From assembly GCA_017454585.1 (NCBI GenBank), contig JAFTCU010000093.1, positions 1 through 23,670 of the forward strand: a DNA stretch of 23,670 nucleotides, written 5' to 3'. Numbering within the stretch: the first letter of the stretch is position 1; every line of letters begins with the position of its first letter. The DNA is from Thermoguttaceae bacterium (GTDB lineage: Bacteria; Planctomycetota; Planctomycetia; Pirellulales; Thermoguttaceae). Below, one piece after another: positions 1-6,531 of the stretch. The translations under genes and the position numbers were made by a program. A model generated the notes under the pieces. It was not told the DNA's origin and did not search any database. It worked only from the letters and a program-made list of their open reading frames with translations.

Positions 1-84
1 CACGTGCAGCTGGACCGGAAATTTCGCAGTAAAATAGCGGAACTCCTTTTCCCACCCAACGACCTTGCAGAAGTGGAAAATTAG
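1..84 (+). CDS. C-terminal tail of an unidentified protein (partial)
   Basis: Frame 1 is open from the window edge to a TAG at 82-84 and gives 27 residues beginning HVQLDRKFRSKIAELLF and ending in DLAEVEN. The peptide is charged and amphipathic and looks like a genuine protein end. It overlaps the first codons of the PtuA-like gene (TTG at 65) by 20 nt, as expected for translationally coupled genes of one operon. I do not recognise the family. In retron type I-A systems a reverse transcriptase precedes the same ATPase/HNH pair, and methylase or restriction genes are also common neighbours, but the visible residues cannot separate these options. Confidence 0.5.
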   Translation, partial: HVQLDRKFRSKIAELLFPPNDLAEVEN

Positions 85-1456
85 CGCCGTACAAATTCTC
101 CACTTTAACAAAAATTTTACCCCATTCATAAGTTGGCCCTGGGTGCGCAAGGGAGGCTTGACCGTTTTTGTTGCCGAGAACGGCAATGGGAAAACTGCGA
201 TTTTAGAGGCACTTCGCTATTTGTTGGCCCCTTTCATTGCTCGTTTTTCAAGGCTGCCAGTTCCTCGAATTAAGGATTCTGATTACCGTGATGAGTGGAG
301 TACTGTCGGTGCTCGGGAGGGAGAAATTTTCAGAAGATTGCCCAGAGCACCGTTTATGCGAATCGGTGCAACGGCCAGATTTGCGGATACCGACTCTGTT
401 CGCTGGGATGTTGTTGTAAAAAGGGATAAGACCGTCAAATTATCAGATTCTCCAGTATCGTTTGAGGGAACAAGGGCTTTGAATCAGGAAGCTGATAACT
501 TAATCATCGCAGACATTCAAGACACGCCAAAGGTACTGCCGGTTTTCGCATACTACAATACAGAAAGAGCAGTCATCAGGAATAAACCTGTAAGAAGGCG
601 CGGCTTTCAAAAAGCGTTTTCTCGGTATGACGCCTATATTGGCGCGTTAGATGCTGGTTTAAATTATAAAAAAACGATAGAATGGCTTTGCTATGTTGAA
701 TATAAGCAAGACCAAGAAATGAAGAATGTAAAAGATTGGGGCTACAGATCCATTGAATTGCAAACTATTCAGTTAGCGTTCGACAAGATGCTTCCTGGAT
801 TCTCCAATTTAAGAACTATTGCCAAACCACTGGATTTGGCTATAGACGTTAATGATGGGACAGGTACTCCAAAAGTATGTCGTGTTGATACGCAATTAAG
901 TGATGGCTACAAGATTGTATTAGTCCTTGTTTTGGATTTGGTGTCGCGAATTCTGGAAGCGAACGCTGTATTGCAACAAATGACTCCAGAGAAACTGCTG
1001 GCTAGTGAGGGTGTTGTATTGATTGATGAAGTGGATTTGCATTTGCATCCTTCATGGCAACAGCGGATTTTGCCAGATTTACAGCGAACGTTCCCGAACA
1101 TGCAGTTCATTGTGACTACGCATAGCCCACAAATTGTGTCTTCTGTTCCAAAGGAATGTGTAAGAATCATTGCCAACAATCAGGTTGAACCTTTTGATAT
1201 GGAAACGCAGGGGGTAGAAAGTCAGAATATTTTGGCAGGAATTTTCGGGACCAATCCTGCTCCGGAAAACGATGTATTTGTAAAAATGTTAAATGATTAT
1301 GCAGAGATGGAAATAAATGGCAAGGCAGACTCGCCTGAAGGTCAAAAACTGCTTCAAAATTTACGGGAGCATTACGGTAACCAGTATGCGCCCCTGGAAA
1401 GAATCGAGATCCATCGTAAATTTTTATCACGACGTAAAGGTGAAAAAGATGCATAA
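65..1456 (+). CDS. ptuA: PtuA-like AAA/ABC-type ATPase (Septu defence)
   Basis: This 463-aa protein belongs to the SMC/RecF/OLD-like AAA_21 ATPase group. Visible motifs are Walker A ENGNGKT (residues 38-44), an ABC-type signature LSDGYK (278-283), Walker B with catalytic Glu VVLIDE (317-322), a D-loop region DLHLHP (324-329) and the switch histidine in TTHSPQ (351-356). The stretch between Walker A and the signature is short and lacks a long coiled coil. The start is uncertain: TTG at 65 is the first possible start after the in-frame TAG at 35-37 and gives a plausible first beta strand (KWKISAVQI). The ORF overlaps the upstream tail by 20 nt and the HNH gene downstream by 8 nt (ATGCATAA). ATPase plus TIGR02646-like HNH is the known Septu (PtuAB) arrangement, in which the ATPase is thought to control the nuclease during phage infection. 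The same pair also serves as effector in some retrons. Confidence 0.85.
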   Translation: MQKWKISAVQILHFNKNFTPFISWPWVRKGGLTVFVAENGNGKTAILEALRYLLAPFIARFSRLPVPRIKDSDYRDEWSTVGAREGEIFRRLPRAPFMRIGATARFADTDSVRWDVVVKRDKTVKLSDSPVSFEGTRALNQEADNLIIADIQDTPKVLPVFAYYNTERAVIRNKPVRRRGFQKAFSRYDAYIGALDAGLNYKKTIEWLCYVEYKQDQEMKNVKDWGYRSIELQTIQLAFDKMLPGFSNLRTIAKPLDLAIDVNDGTGTPKVCRVDTQLSDGYKIVLVLVLDLVSRILEANAVLQQMTPEKLLASEGVVLIDEVDLHLHPSWQQRILPDLQRTFPNMQFIVTTHSPQIVSSVPKECVRIIANNQVEPFDMETQGVESQNILAGIFGTNPAPENDVFVKMLNDYAEMEINGKADSPEGQKLLQNLREHYGNQYAPLERIEIHRKFLSRRKGEKDA

Positions 1457-2054
1457 ATTTACGAGAGGTAATGCTCCTGTTAACATGGAAGCCACTGCAC
1501 GAAGATATAACTCTTCATGGAATGAATTTGCCCGATCAGAAGAACATTACCAACTTGGTCAAGCTCTTCATGAAAGGCAAAATGGCTATTGTGCCTATTG
1601 TGAGGTTAAACTAAAAGGAAAAGACCGTGGGCATATTGAGCATTTGGACCGTCGTTCAAATAATCCTGGAAGGGCGTTTGATTGGTGTAATATGTTCTTC
1701 TCCTGCAATACTACAGAACGATGTGGACACTATAAGGATAATACACATCAGTGCTTTCGGCCACAGGATATTGTGGATCCGTCTACAGAAGAGCCAATGG
1801 ACTTTTTTAACTACGATATGGAAGGAAATATCGTTCCCAAAGATAATCCTGAAACCAGGTTTCGTGCATCAGAAACAATTCGAGTGTTTAACTTGAATGA
1901 GCCGAAGATAAAAGAGACAAGGGCTAAAATCGCTCGTATAGTTGCCTACATTTTAGACTGTGGAACAGAGGCAATTGACGAGTTCCTAGACTGTCTGACT
2001 GATCCGGACTGTATCTCTGTTTACTATAGTTTGTGCGATAGAAAGAAACCTTAA
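1449..2054 (+). CDS. ptuB: PtuB-like HNH endonuclease (TIGR02646-type)
   Basis: I chose ATG 1449 (201 aa) over the longer open frame because it overlaps the ptuA stop by 8 nt and has an AAAGGTG ribosome-binding-like stretch at about 1436-1442. The HNH/zinc core is clear: YCAYC supplies C48 and C51, GHIEHLDRRS supplies H62 and H65, and Cys80, Cys86, Cys92 and His94 follow. The WCNMFFSCN segment is typical of HNH proteins of the TIGR02646 family, which pair with PtuA-like ATPases. The expected role is DNA cleavage as the toxic effector of an anti-phage system. The C-terminal half (about 115-201) is predicted helical and carries three Cys (C171, C182, C188) of unclear purpose. The coupled reading frames imply a fixed stoichiometry with PtuA. 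Family assignment is confident; activity is inferred. Confidence 0.87.
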   Translation: MHKFTRGNAPVNMEATARRYNSSWNEFARSEEHYQLGQALHERQNGYCAYCEVKLKGKDRGHIEHLDRRSNNPGRAFDWCNMFFSCNTTERCGHYKDNTHQCFRPQDIVDPSTEEPMDFFNYDMEGNIVPKDNPETRFRASETIRVFNLNEPKIKETRAKIARIVAYILDCGTEAIDEFLDCLTDPDCISVYYSLCDRKKP

Positions 2055-2070
2055 GGGATACGAAGAAGCA

Positions 2071-2100
2071 GAACGCAGACACGAGCTGCGTTCCTTGTTT
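2071..2100 (+). terminator. Possible terminator of the Septu operon
   Basis: A perfect 8-bp stem GAACGCAG (2071-2078) and CTGCGTTC (2086-2093), 7-nt loop, is followed by CTTGTTTT. It starts 17 nt after the ptuB stop. An outer pair, AAGGGAT (2053-2059) with ATCCCTT (2106-2112), can enclose it. The U-run is short, so termination may be partial. Confidence 0.5.
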
Positions 2101-2126
2101 TATGAATCCCTTCGTTATTTAACTAA

Positions 2127-2336
2127 CTACTCAGTTTGCAGAGTTTCTTCTGCCACTTGTGAAACCTCGTTGAACAGATTATCATACCGCCCGTACCTGC
2201 CACCTAGCCCACCGAGTAGTGCTCCGGCTCCGGCTCCGCCAGCGAGAGCTGTATCATTTACCCCCAATAAGGCTGATTCACTGGAATCGCATTTCGAGTT
2301 GTAATTTGAGGGATATGAGAACGAAGACCGTGGTTC
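2127..2336 (-). pseudogene. Gly/Ala-rich protein fragment without a start codon
   Basis: On the minus strand a frame runs from just after a TGA (2337-2339) to a TAG at 2127-2129, about 69 residues. It reads ALLGVNDTALAGGAGAGALL, then a GLGGRYGRY stretch, and ends NEVSQVAEETLQTE. The Gly/Ala run followed by an amphipathic tail looks like a real protein end rather than noise. There is no ATG or GTG in frame, so it is probably the decayed end of a larger gene. Alanine/glycine stretches of this sort occur in phage tail and surface proteins, but I cannot assign a family. The opposite-strand reading (Pro/Ala-rich) is likely its shadow. Confidence 0.3.
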
Positions 2337-2340
2337 TCAT
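2315..2340. repeat. 8-bp inverted repeat (hairpin)
   Basis: ATGAGAAC (2315-2322) is perfectly complementary to GTTCTCAT (2333-2340) across a 10-nt loop. No U-run follows, so it is not an obvious terminator. A second short hairpin, GGATA (2347-2351) with TATCC (2361-2365), follows at once and is trailed by GTTTTCT. Confidence 0.45.
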
Positions 2341-2420
2341 AATCAAGGATAGGGAATGAGTATCCGTTTTCTAAATATTCGGATTTCTGTAGAAATCGAT
2401 CTATCCTGACAAACCCCGTA

Positions 2421-2696
2421 TTGTTTTCCCAAAGATTTGTCCAGCCAGCGATTGAATCTCTTTTGGGAGAGCTGGATGTGAAGCCTAATATCTTCGCGGT
2501 TTATCCACATGATATTAGTGTAGAATGGACTTCCGGCAATTCTGATGCGGATTTGCGTATAGCGCCAGCTTTTAGAACTGCGGATTTTCCGTTTTTTGTC
2601 CGTCAGGCCCAGATTCTGGAAAAGAAGCACTTTGATCTGCGCAACTCTGAGGATCTTGATGCTTTGAGGCAGTTACTTAAATGCAAGACTCACTGA
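2421..2696 (+). CDS. Hypothetical protein, possibly decayed
   Basis: A 91-aa reading from TTG 2421 gives a hydrophilic globular-looking protein containing AVYPHDISVEWTSGNSDADL and a charged helical end (KKHFDLRNSEDLDALRQLLK). I recognise no family. The frame is open further upstream to a TAA at 2340-2342 but contains no ATG. An ATG at 2356 starts 17 codons in another frame (MSIRFLNIRIS, then a stop), so the original start may have been lost through a frameshift near 2400. The gene lies 40 bp before another small ORF on the same strand, and both are more AT-rich than the right half of the window. It could be a remnant of an island gene. Confidence 0.4.
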   Translation: MFSQRFVQPAIESLLGELDVKPNIFAVYPHDISVEWTSGNSDADLRIAPAFRTADFPFFVRQAQILEKKHFDLRNSEDLDALRQLLKCKTH

Positions 2697-2736
2697 AAAA
2701 TCTTGGAACACATCTATACCGGTATGTAAACCTGCG

Positions 2737-3072
2737 ATGATAAACAGGTATGGCTATATAACCAGAATACTGTTTCAGAATAGGCCAGACCAGGATGGGA
2801 GACTCCTATCAGTGACGGATAGGAGTCTAAAATCACCGCAGGAAGCCTACGAGGAGTTTCCATTTAATATTGCAGGTGTTGTCTGTGTGACGGTTAAAGA
2901 CTGCTGTGATTTTGCTTTGCCAGTGTTACGAACGCCATCGTCGGAAAATGTAGCACATTGCTCGATAGATGTTCGTGAGACGAATCAGGATTTAGCCAGC
3001 TTGAATCAGTATTACAAAGCCAAAGAACATGGATGGCTGTACCCTGAAGACAACCCAAAGAAGTGGGGGTAA
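2737..3072 (+). CDS. Hypothetical protein, 111 aa
   Basis: The ORF from ATG 2737 to TAA 3072 gives a soluble, mixed alpha/beta-looking protein with an ENVAHCSIDVRE segment near residues 69-80 and an aromatic C-terminal end (EHGWLYPEDNPKKWG). I do not recognise the family. No strong Shine-Dalgarno site precedes it. It follows the 91-aa ORF by 40 bp on the same strand and ends 20 bp before the convergent PIN-like fragment. A perfect 11-bp hairpin (2800-2828) lies inside the coding sequence, which is unusual for a plain gene. It could be a functional small island gene or an intact-looking remnant. Confidence 0.45.
   Translation: MINRYGYITRILFQNRPDQDGRLLSVTDRSLKSPQEAYEEFPFNIAGVVCVTVKDCCDFALPVLRTPSSENVAHCSIDVRETNQDLASLNQYYKAKEHGWLYPEDNPKKWG
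2800..2828. repeat. Perfect 11-bp inverted repeat
   Basis: AGACTCCTATC (2800-2810) pairs perfectly with GATAGGAGTCT (2818-2828) around the 7-nt loop AGTGACG. It lies inside the 111-aa ORF (encoding RLLSVTDRSLK). An AAAA follows on the plus strand, so the opposite strand would show a short U-run before the stem, not after it. An operator, attachment-site or RNA structure role is possible but not shown. Confidence 0.5.
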
Positions 3073-3092
3073 TTTTCTATATCGCGGATGGC

Positions 3093-3332
3093 TTAGATCG
3101 TGTTGAGAATATCTTTGAATCGCGAGATGATTTCGTCTGTTATATGGCGCTTGTTGCGTTGTTGAATCCTTTTGGCGATAGCGAGGGCCTCTGCTCTTGT
3201 GATTTGATTAGCTTGCACAAGTATGATTAGAGGGTAGAGGCCACCACGAACATAAATACCATGATCATGGAGTTGGTTTGTTAAACGCTTGTCGTTGGTT
3301 AGTACTATATCAAATGTACCGCGCATGGACAC
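3093..3332 (-). pseudogene. C-terminal half of a PIN-like (DUF3368-type) toxin, cut by an IS
   Basis: The minus-strand frame encodes about 79 residues with FDIVLTNDKRLTNQLHDHGI, then a Gly-containing turn and YPLIILVQANQITRAEAL. This resembles the second half of PIN-domain toxins of the DUF3368 type: an acidic TxD-like motif, then a helix and a GxL-type segment. The N-terminal half holding the first catalytic acidic residues is absent. The frame runs open without a good start right up to the IS end at 3342, so the IS or an adjacent deletion removed the 5' part. No partner antitoxin is visible. The family call is moderate; the truncation is directly seen. Confidence 0.5.
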
Positions 3333-3374
3333 AACAAAAAGGGTTCATCCGGTAACCGCGTACCGGAAAAATAA

Positions 3375-3403
3375 TTAAAACGCGGACAGGTTCAGTGTAT
3401 AAT
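3375..3403 (+). promoter_or_regulatory. Putative transposase promoter
   Basis: TTAAAA (3375-3380) and TATAAT (3398-3403) are separated by 17 bp, just inside the left end of the IS. The predicted transcript would start near 3410, upstream of ATG 3443 but downstream of the GTG at 3395, supporting the shorter transposase. Confidence 0.5.
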
Positions 3404-3442
3404 GTAAAAAAAAACAGCAAACCATATACACGAGGAAGAACC

Positions 3443-4660
3443 ATGTCCGCATTTGAATTATACCACAAGCAGGGAATTCGTCAATACCGTGTCACGGACA
3501 TTTCCAGAAAAAAAGATCACAAAATCGTAATCCGGGGAATTCGAAGGACCGATTCACTCCACTGTCCTTTGTGCGGCTCGAAGAATGTTTCGACTAAAGG
3601 ATGGAAAGAGCGCGTTTTTATCGGTGTGCCATCGGGGAATCTCAAGACGGAAATACACCTGATGATTCCTCGTGTTTACTGTCATCATTGCGGCTGCTGC
3701 CGACAGGTGCATCTGGAGTTTGCCGAAGAAGACGTACGATATACTCGATTTTTCGCTCGATACGCGAAGCAGCTTTTGGCGCATTGCACCTGTAAAGCCG
3801 CAGCGGAAATACTCCGTGTTTCCTGGGATACGATCAAGGAGATCGACAAAAAAGACCTTCAAAAACATTACGCCGATCCGCCCCTGAGAAAAGTGAAAAA
3901 CATCGCCATAGATGAAATCGCTGTGAAAAAAGGACACAAATATATGACCATCATTGTGGACCTGGACACAATGACTCCGTTGTATGTCGGTGAAGGCCGC
4001 GGCAAAGAAGCAGTCAAGGGATTTTACGAAAAAGTACGGAAGTCAAAATGCAAAATCAAAAGCGTGGCGATCGACATGTCCCCAGCCTTCACGCAAGCGG
4101 TAAAAGAGTACTTTCCAAAGGCCGTTTTGGTGTACGACCATTTTCATATTATCAGACAGATGAACGAGGCGATTACTTCCTGCCGACGGACAATATATAA
4201 AGAAGCCACCGATTCGGAAGCCAAAAGCGCAATTAAAAAAACACGATTTATCCTGCTAAAACACAAAGAGAACCTTGATCCATCCAAAAACGAGCCGCAG
4301 CGCCTCGAAAAAGCACTGCGGCTGAACGACCGATTGTCGAAGATGTATTACCTGAAAGAAGACCTTTACCAATTATGGAGCCAGACCGACAAACAGTCGG
4401 CCAGAAAATTTGCGGAGGATTGGCTGAAGTACGCGAGAGCTCTTAAAATAGATGCTCTGACATACTTTTGCCTCACCCTTGAAACCCATCTTGAAAACAT
4501 TTTGACCTGGTACGAAGTCCCGATTTCCACCGGTCCTCTGGAAGGCCTGAACAATAAAATCAAGACGATGAAACGTCAGGCTTATGGTTTTCGCGATGGA
4601 GAATACTTCAAGCTAAAAATCCTGGGGATTAAAAGGTGTCGGTACGCACTTGTCGGATGA
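3443..4660 (+). CDS. tnpA: ISL3-family DDE transposase
   Basis: I take ATG 3443 (405 aa, preceded by GAGGAAG at 3432-3438) rather than GTG 3395. The order of parts is as in ISL3 transposases: a zinc-binding N-terminal region with CPLC (C41, C44) and CHHC (C80, C83), a helix-turn-helix-like stretch (about 105-135), and a DDE catalytic core with D157 in AIDEIAV, D211 in VAIDMSPAF (a further Asp at 232 in YDHFH) and E367 in STGPLEGLNNKIK. Its length is normal for the family (about 400-430). The reading frame is intact, so the element may still be active, and the stop overlaps the right inverted repeat. The product would excise and insert the element by DDE chemistry. Confidence 0.93.
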   Translation: MSAFELYHKQGIRQYRVTDISRKKDHKIVIRGIRRTDSLHCPLCGSKNVSTKGWKERVFIGVPSGNLKTEIHLMIPRVYCHHCGCCRQVHLEFAEEDVRYTRFFARYAKQLLAHCTCKAAAEILRVSWDTIKEIDKKDLQKHYADPPLRKVKNIAIDEIAVKKGHKYMTIIVDLDTMTPLYVGEGRGKEAVKGFYEKVRKSKCKIKSVAIDMSPAFTQAVKEYFPKAVLVYDHFHIIRQMNEAITSCRRTIYKEATDSEAKSAIKKTRFILLKHKENLDPSKNEPQRLEKALRLNDRLSKMYYLKEDLYQLWSQTDKQSARKFAEDWLKYARALKIDALTYFCLTLETHLENILTWYEVPISTGPLEGLNNKIKTMKRQAYGFRDGEYFKLKILGIKRCRYALVG

Positions 4661-4663
4661 ACC

Positions 4664-4689
4664 AAAATTAATAAGTGTATTTGACGATT
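4664..4689 (+). promoter_or_regulatory. Remnant of the CRISPR leader
   Basis: Only 26 bp of AT-rich sequence remain between the IS right end and the first repeat. Array orientation (see the CRISPR entry) puts the leader here, and type I-E leaders are normally far longer, so most of it, including any promoter, appears to be gone. Confidence 0.5.
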
Positions 4690-5571
4690 CTCTTCCCCGC
4701 CTACGCGGGGGTGTTTCCCTTGGCGGGCTTCAGCGCGTCCATCCACGCCTCTCTTCCCCGCCTACGCGGGGGTGTTTCTGAAAGTGCTGTATCGGAGTCC
4801 GTTTCGGTCCCCTCTTCCCCGCCTACGCGGGGGTGTTTCTCTGAGGCTTCCCGTCCACTTCCTCTTTTCGTGCTCTTCCCCGCCTACGCGGGGGTGTTTC
4901 CGAGCCAGAGTTTGCAAGTTTCCACGGCGGCCCCTCTTCCCCGCCTACGCGGGGGTGTTTCTATATGCCTGCAGCGGGTACCGGTTCAAAAGCTCTCTTC
5001 CCCGCCTACGCGGGGGTGTTTCCGGCGAAATTTGGCGCGGGGAGTTTTTCGGCGTCTCTTCCCCGCCTACGCGGGGGTGTTTCCTCAAGGCGGACGATGA
5101 TCTCCCCGTCAGTCTCCTCTTCCCCGCCTACGCGGGGGTGTTTCTTCCCGTGGAAAGTGACGCTGCCTCTGTCCCCCGTCTTCCCCGCGCCAGCGGGGGT
5201 GTTTCTCATGAACCGGCCGTAAAGGTCTCGCGTGATGGGTCTTCCCCGCGCCAGCGGGGGTGTTTCTCATGAACCGGCCGTAAAGGTCTCGCGTGATGGG
5301 TCTTCCCCGCGCCAGCGGGGGTGTTTCTATTGGAAATTATGGCTTGAAACGACGGAGGAAGTCTTCCCCGCGCCAGCGGGGGTGTTTCCCGCGGGTCAAA
5401 ATTCGGCCGGATTTTCGATTTGTCTTCCCCGCGCCAGCGGGGGTGTTTCCCGCTGTTCGGCAGTGCGGTTATTCTGTTTCCGGTCTTCCCCGCGCCAGCG
5501 GGGGTGTTTCTGAAGACCTTGACCGGGCCTTTTTTTCCTTTACCTCTTCCCCGCCTCAGCGGGGGTGTTTT
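4690..5571 (+). CRISPR. Type I-E-like CRISPR array: 15 repeats, 14 spacers, no cas genes
   Basis: Fifteen 28-bp repeats alternate with fourteen 33-bp spacers (strict 61-bp period). Repeats start at 4690, 4751, 4812, 4873, 4934, 4995, 5056, 5117, 5178, 5239, 5300, 5361, 5422, 5483 and 5544. All share the palindromic stem CCCCGC/GCGGGG and a GGTGTTTC end, as in type I-E repeats. Repeats 1-8 begin CTCTT with loop CTAC; repeats 9-14 begin GTCTT with loop GCCA; repeat 15 has loop CTCA and ends in T, a decayed terminal repeat. Orientation by similarity to known I-E repeats and the decayed last repeat puts the leader on the left. Spacers 9 (5206-5238) and 10 (5267-5299) are identical. No cas gene is present in the window. 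Confidence 0.97.
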
Positions 5572-5592
5572 CGAGGAATTATCTTGGGAAAT

Positions 5593-6483
5593 TTAAACCC
5601 CACGCCGTTTCGTGAGGTACTCGGCAAGCGCTTTGTCGAACGGCATACTCGTGTCGAGCGGGAGGTAATCCACGCCCATTTTCGCACACTCGTCGGCGTA
5701 TTTCTGGCGGAAAGACTGCACCTGACGCTGGTACTCAGCCCGAAAACCATCGGCATCCACGCGCATCATTTCCCGGGATTCAGGCTCCTCCAGTTCCAAA
5801 GGTCCGTCGAACGGAAACGTCACCTCGGCTTCATCGAGCAGATGGAGCAGAAGCACATCATGGCCCGAAAATTTAAGCCTCCGAAGCGCCTCAAGCACCG
5901 GTTCCTCGTCTGTCAGCAAGTCGCTGATGATCATGACGAGGCTCTGATGCCGAAGCATGGCCGCAGTCTGAGTCAGGGCCTTCGCAATGTCCGTTTTACC
6001 GTCCGGAGTAAGGTTGGAAAGTGTTGAAAGAATCGCCCCGAGCTGCGATGGTCGAGTACTGGGAGGAATGCTTCGGCCGATCTTCTCGCCAAACGTGATC
6101 AACCCGACCGGGTCCCGCTGGTAAATCATCAGATACGCAAGCGCGGCGGCCAGGCAAATCGCGTAGTCAAATTTGGTCACTTCCTGCCGGAACGTGTAAT
6201 TCATGGATGCGCTCTGGTCGATGACGAGGTATCCGGTCAGGTTGGTTTCGGCCTGAAATTTCCTCACGTAATACTTGTCGCTTTTGGCGTACACGAGCCA
6301 GTCGATGTCCTTCGGGTCGTCGCCGGGTGTGTATCGCCGATGCTCACTGAACTCAACTGAAAACCCCTGAAACGGGCTGGAGTGCAACCCCTGCAGGAAA
6401 CCTTTGACGATGAATTTCGCCTTGAGATCCAGCCTCTTGATCGTCGCGATGACTTCGGGTTTAAGGTACTTTTCGGATGGCAT
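5593..6483 (-). CDS. DUF58 family protein (vWA-like)
   Basis: From ATG 6483 this is a 296-aa protein starting MPSEKYLKPEVIATIKRLDL; a TTG six codons upstream is possible, but the family start fits the ATG. The DUF58 hallmark SEHRRYTPGDDPKDIDW is at 46-62, and a vWA-like MIDAS motif DQSAS is at 89-93, followed by a predicted Rossmann-like alpha/beta fold. No membrane segment is seen, matching the short soluble DUF58 class. In many bacteria DUF58 proteins are encoded beside MoxR AAA ATPases and vWA membrane proteins and are thought to take part in metal-dependent complex assembly. Here none of these partners is adjacent: an IS remnant begins 48 bp upstream and the CRISPR array converges 21 bp downstream. 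Its native promoter may therefore have been displaced. Confidence 0.9.
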   Translation of the reverse strand: MPSEKYLKPEVIATIKRLDLKAKFIVKGFLQGLHSSPFQGFSVEFSEHRRYTPGDDPKDIDWLVYAKSDKYYVRKFQAETNLTGYLVIDQSASMNYTFRQEVTKFDYAICLAAALAYLMIYQRDPVGLITFGEKIGRSIPPSTRPSQLGAILSTLSNLTPDGKTDIAKALTQTAAMLRHQSLVMIISDLLTDEEPVLEALRRLKFSGHDVLLLHLLDEAEVTFPFDGPLELEEPESREMMRVDADGFRAEYQRQVQSFRQKYADECAKMGVDYLPLDTSMPFDKALAEYLTKRRGV

Positions 6484-6531
6484 ACGAGGATGACGCTTCA
6501 AGCGTTGTTTCAGTTCTGAATTATGAATTTT

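Larger units (their letters stand above)
3342..4663 (+). mobile_element. ISL3-family insertion sequence, complete
   Basis: The element is 1322 bp and carries one transposase. Its ends are imperfect inverted repeats: GGTTCATCCG then GCGTACCG at the left (3342-3366), and the same two blocks inverted at the right (4639-4663). Eight-base flanks (ACAAAAAG left, AAAATTAA right) do not match, whereas ISL3 elements normally leave an 8-bp duplication. One side may therefore have been lost in a rearrangement. The left side interrupts the PIN-like gene; the right side lies 26 bp from the first CRISPR repeat. A 332-bp deletion derivative of the same family sits at 6532-6863 in the same orientation. Confidence 0.85.

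Noticed and set aside
65..180. Frameshift at the N-terminus of the PtuA-like gene, suggested by its unusual opening
   Set aside because: The frame reads as two plausible beta strands leading directly into Walker A, and the alternative frames contain early stops.
2095..2304. 69-aa plus-strand ORF with a Pro/Ala/Ser-rich stretch
   Set aside because: The low-complexity stretch is better explained as the antisense of the Gly/Ala-rich minus-strand frame, and there is no ribosome-binding site.
3334..4671. Target-site duplication around the complete IS
   Set aside because: The 8-base flanks ACAAAAAG and AAAATTAA share only A-richness, so they do not support a duplication.
4680..4690. TTGACG just before the first CRISPR repeat as a -35 box
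   Set aside because: A matching -10 would fall in the GC-rich repeat at normal spacing, where no AT-rich box exists.
4675..5513. Several overlapping plus- and minus-strand ORFs with repeated LFPAYAGVF / PRLRGGVS peptides
   Set aside because: They are translations of the CRISPR repeats in different frames; the period is the 61-bp repeat unit, not a protein repeat.
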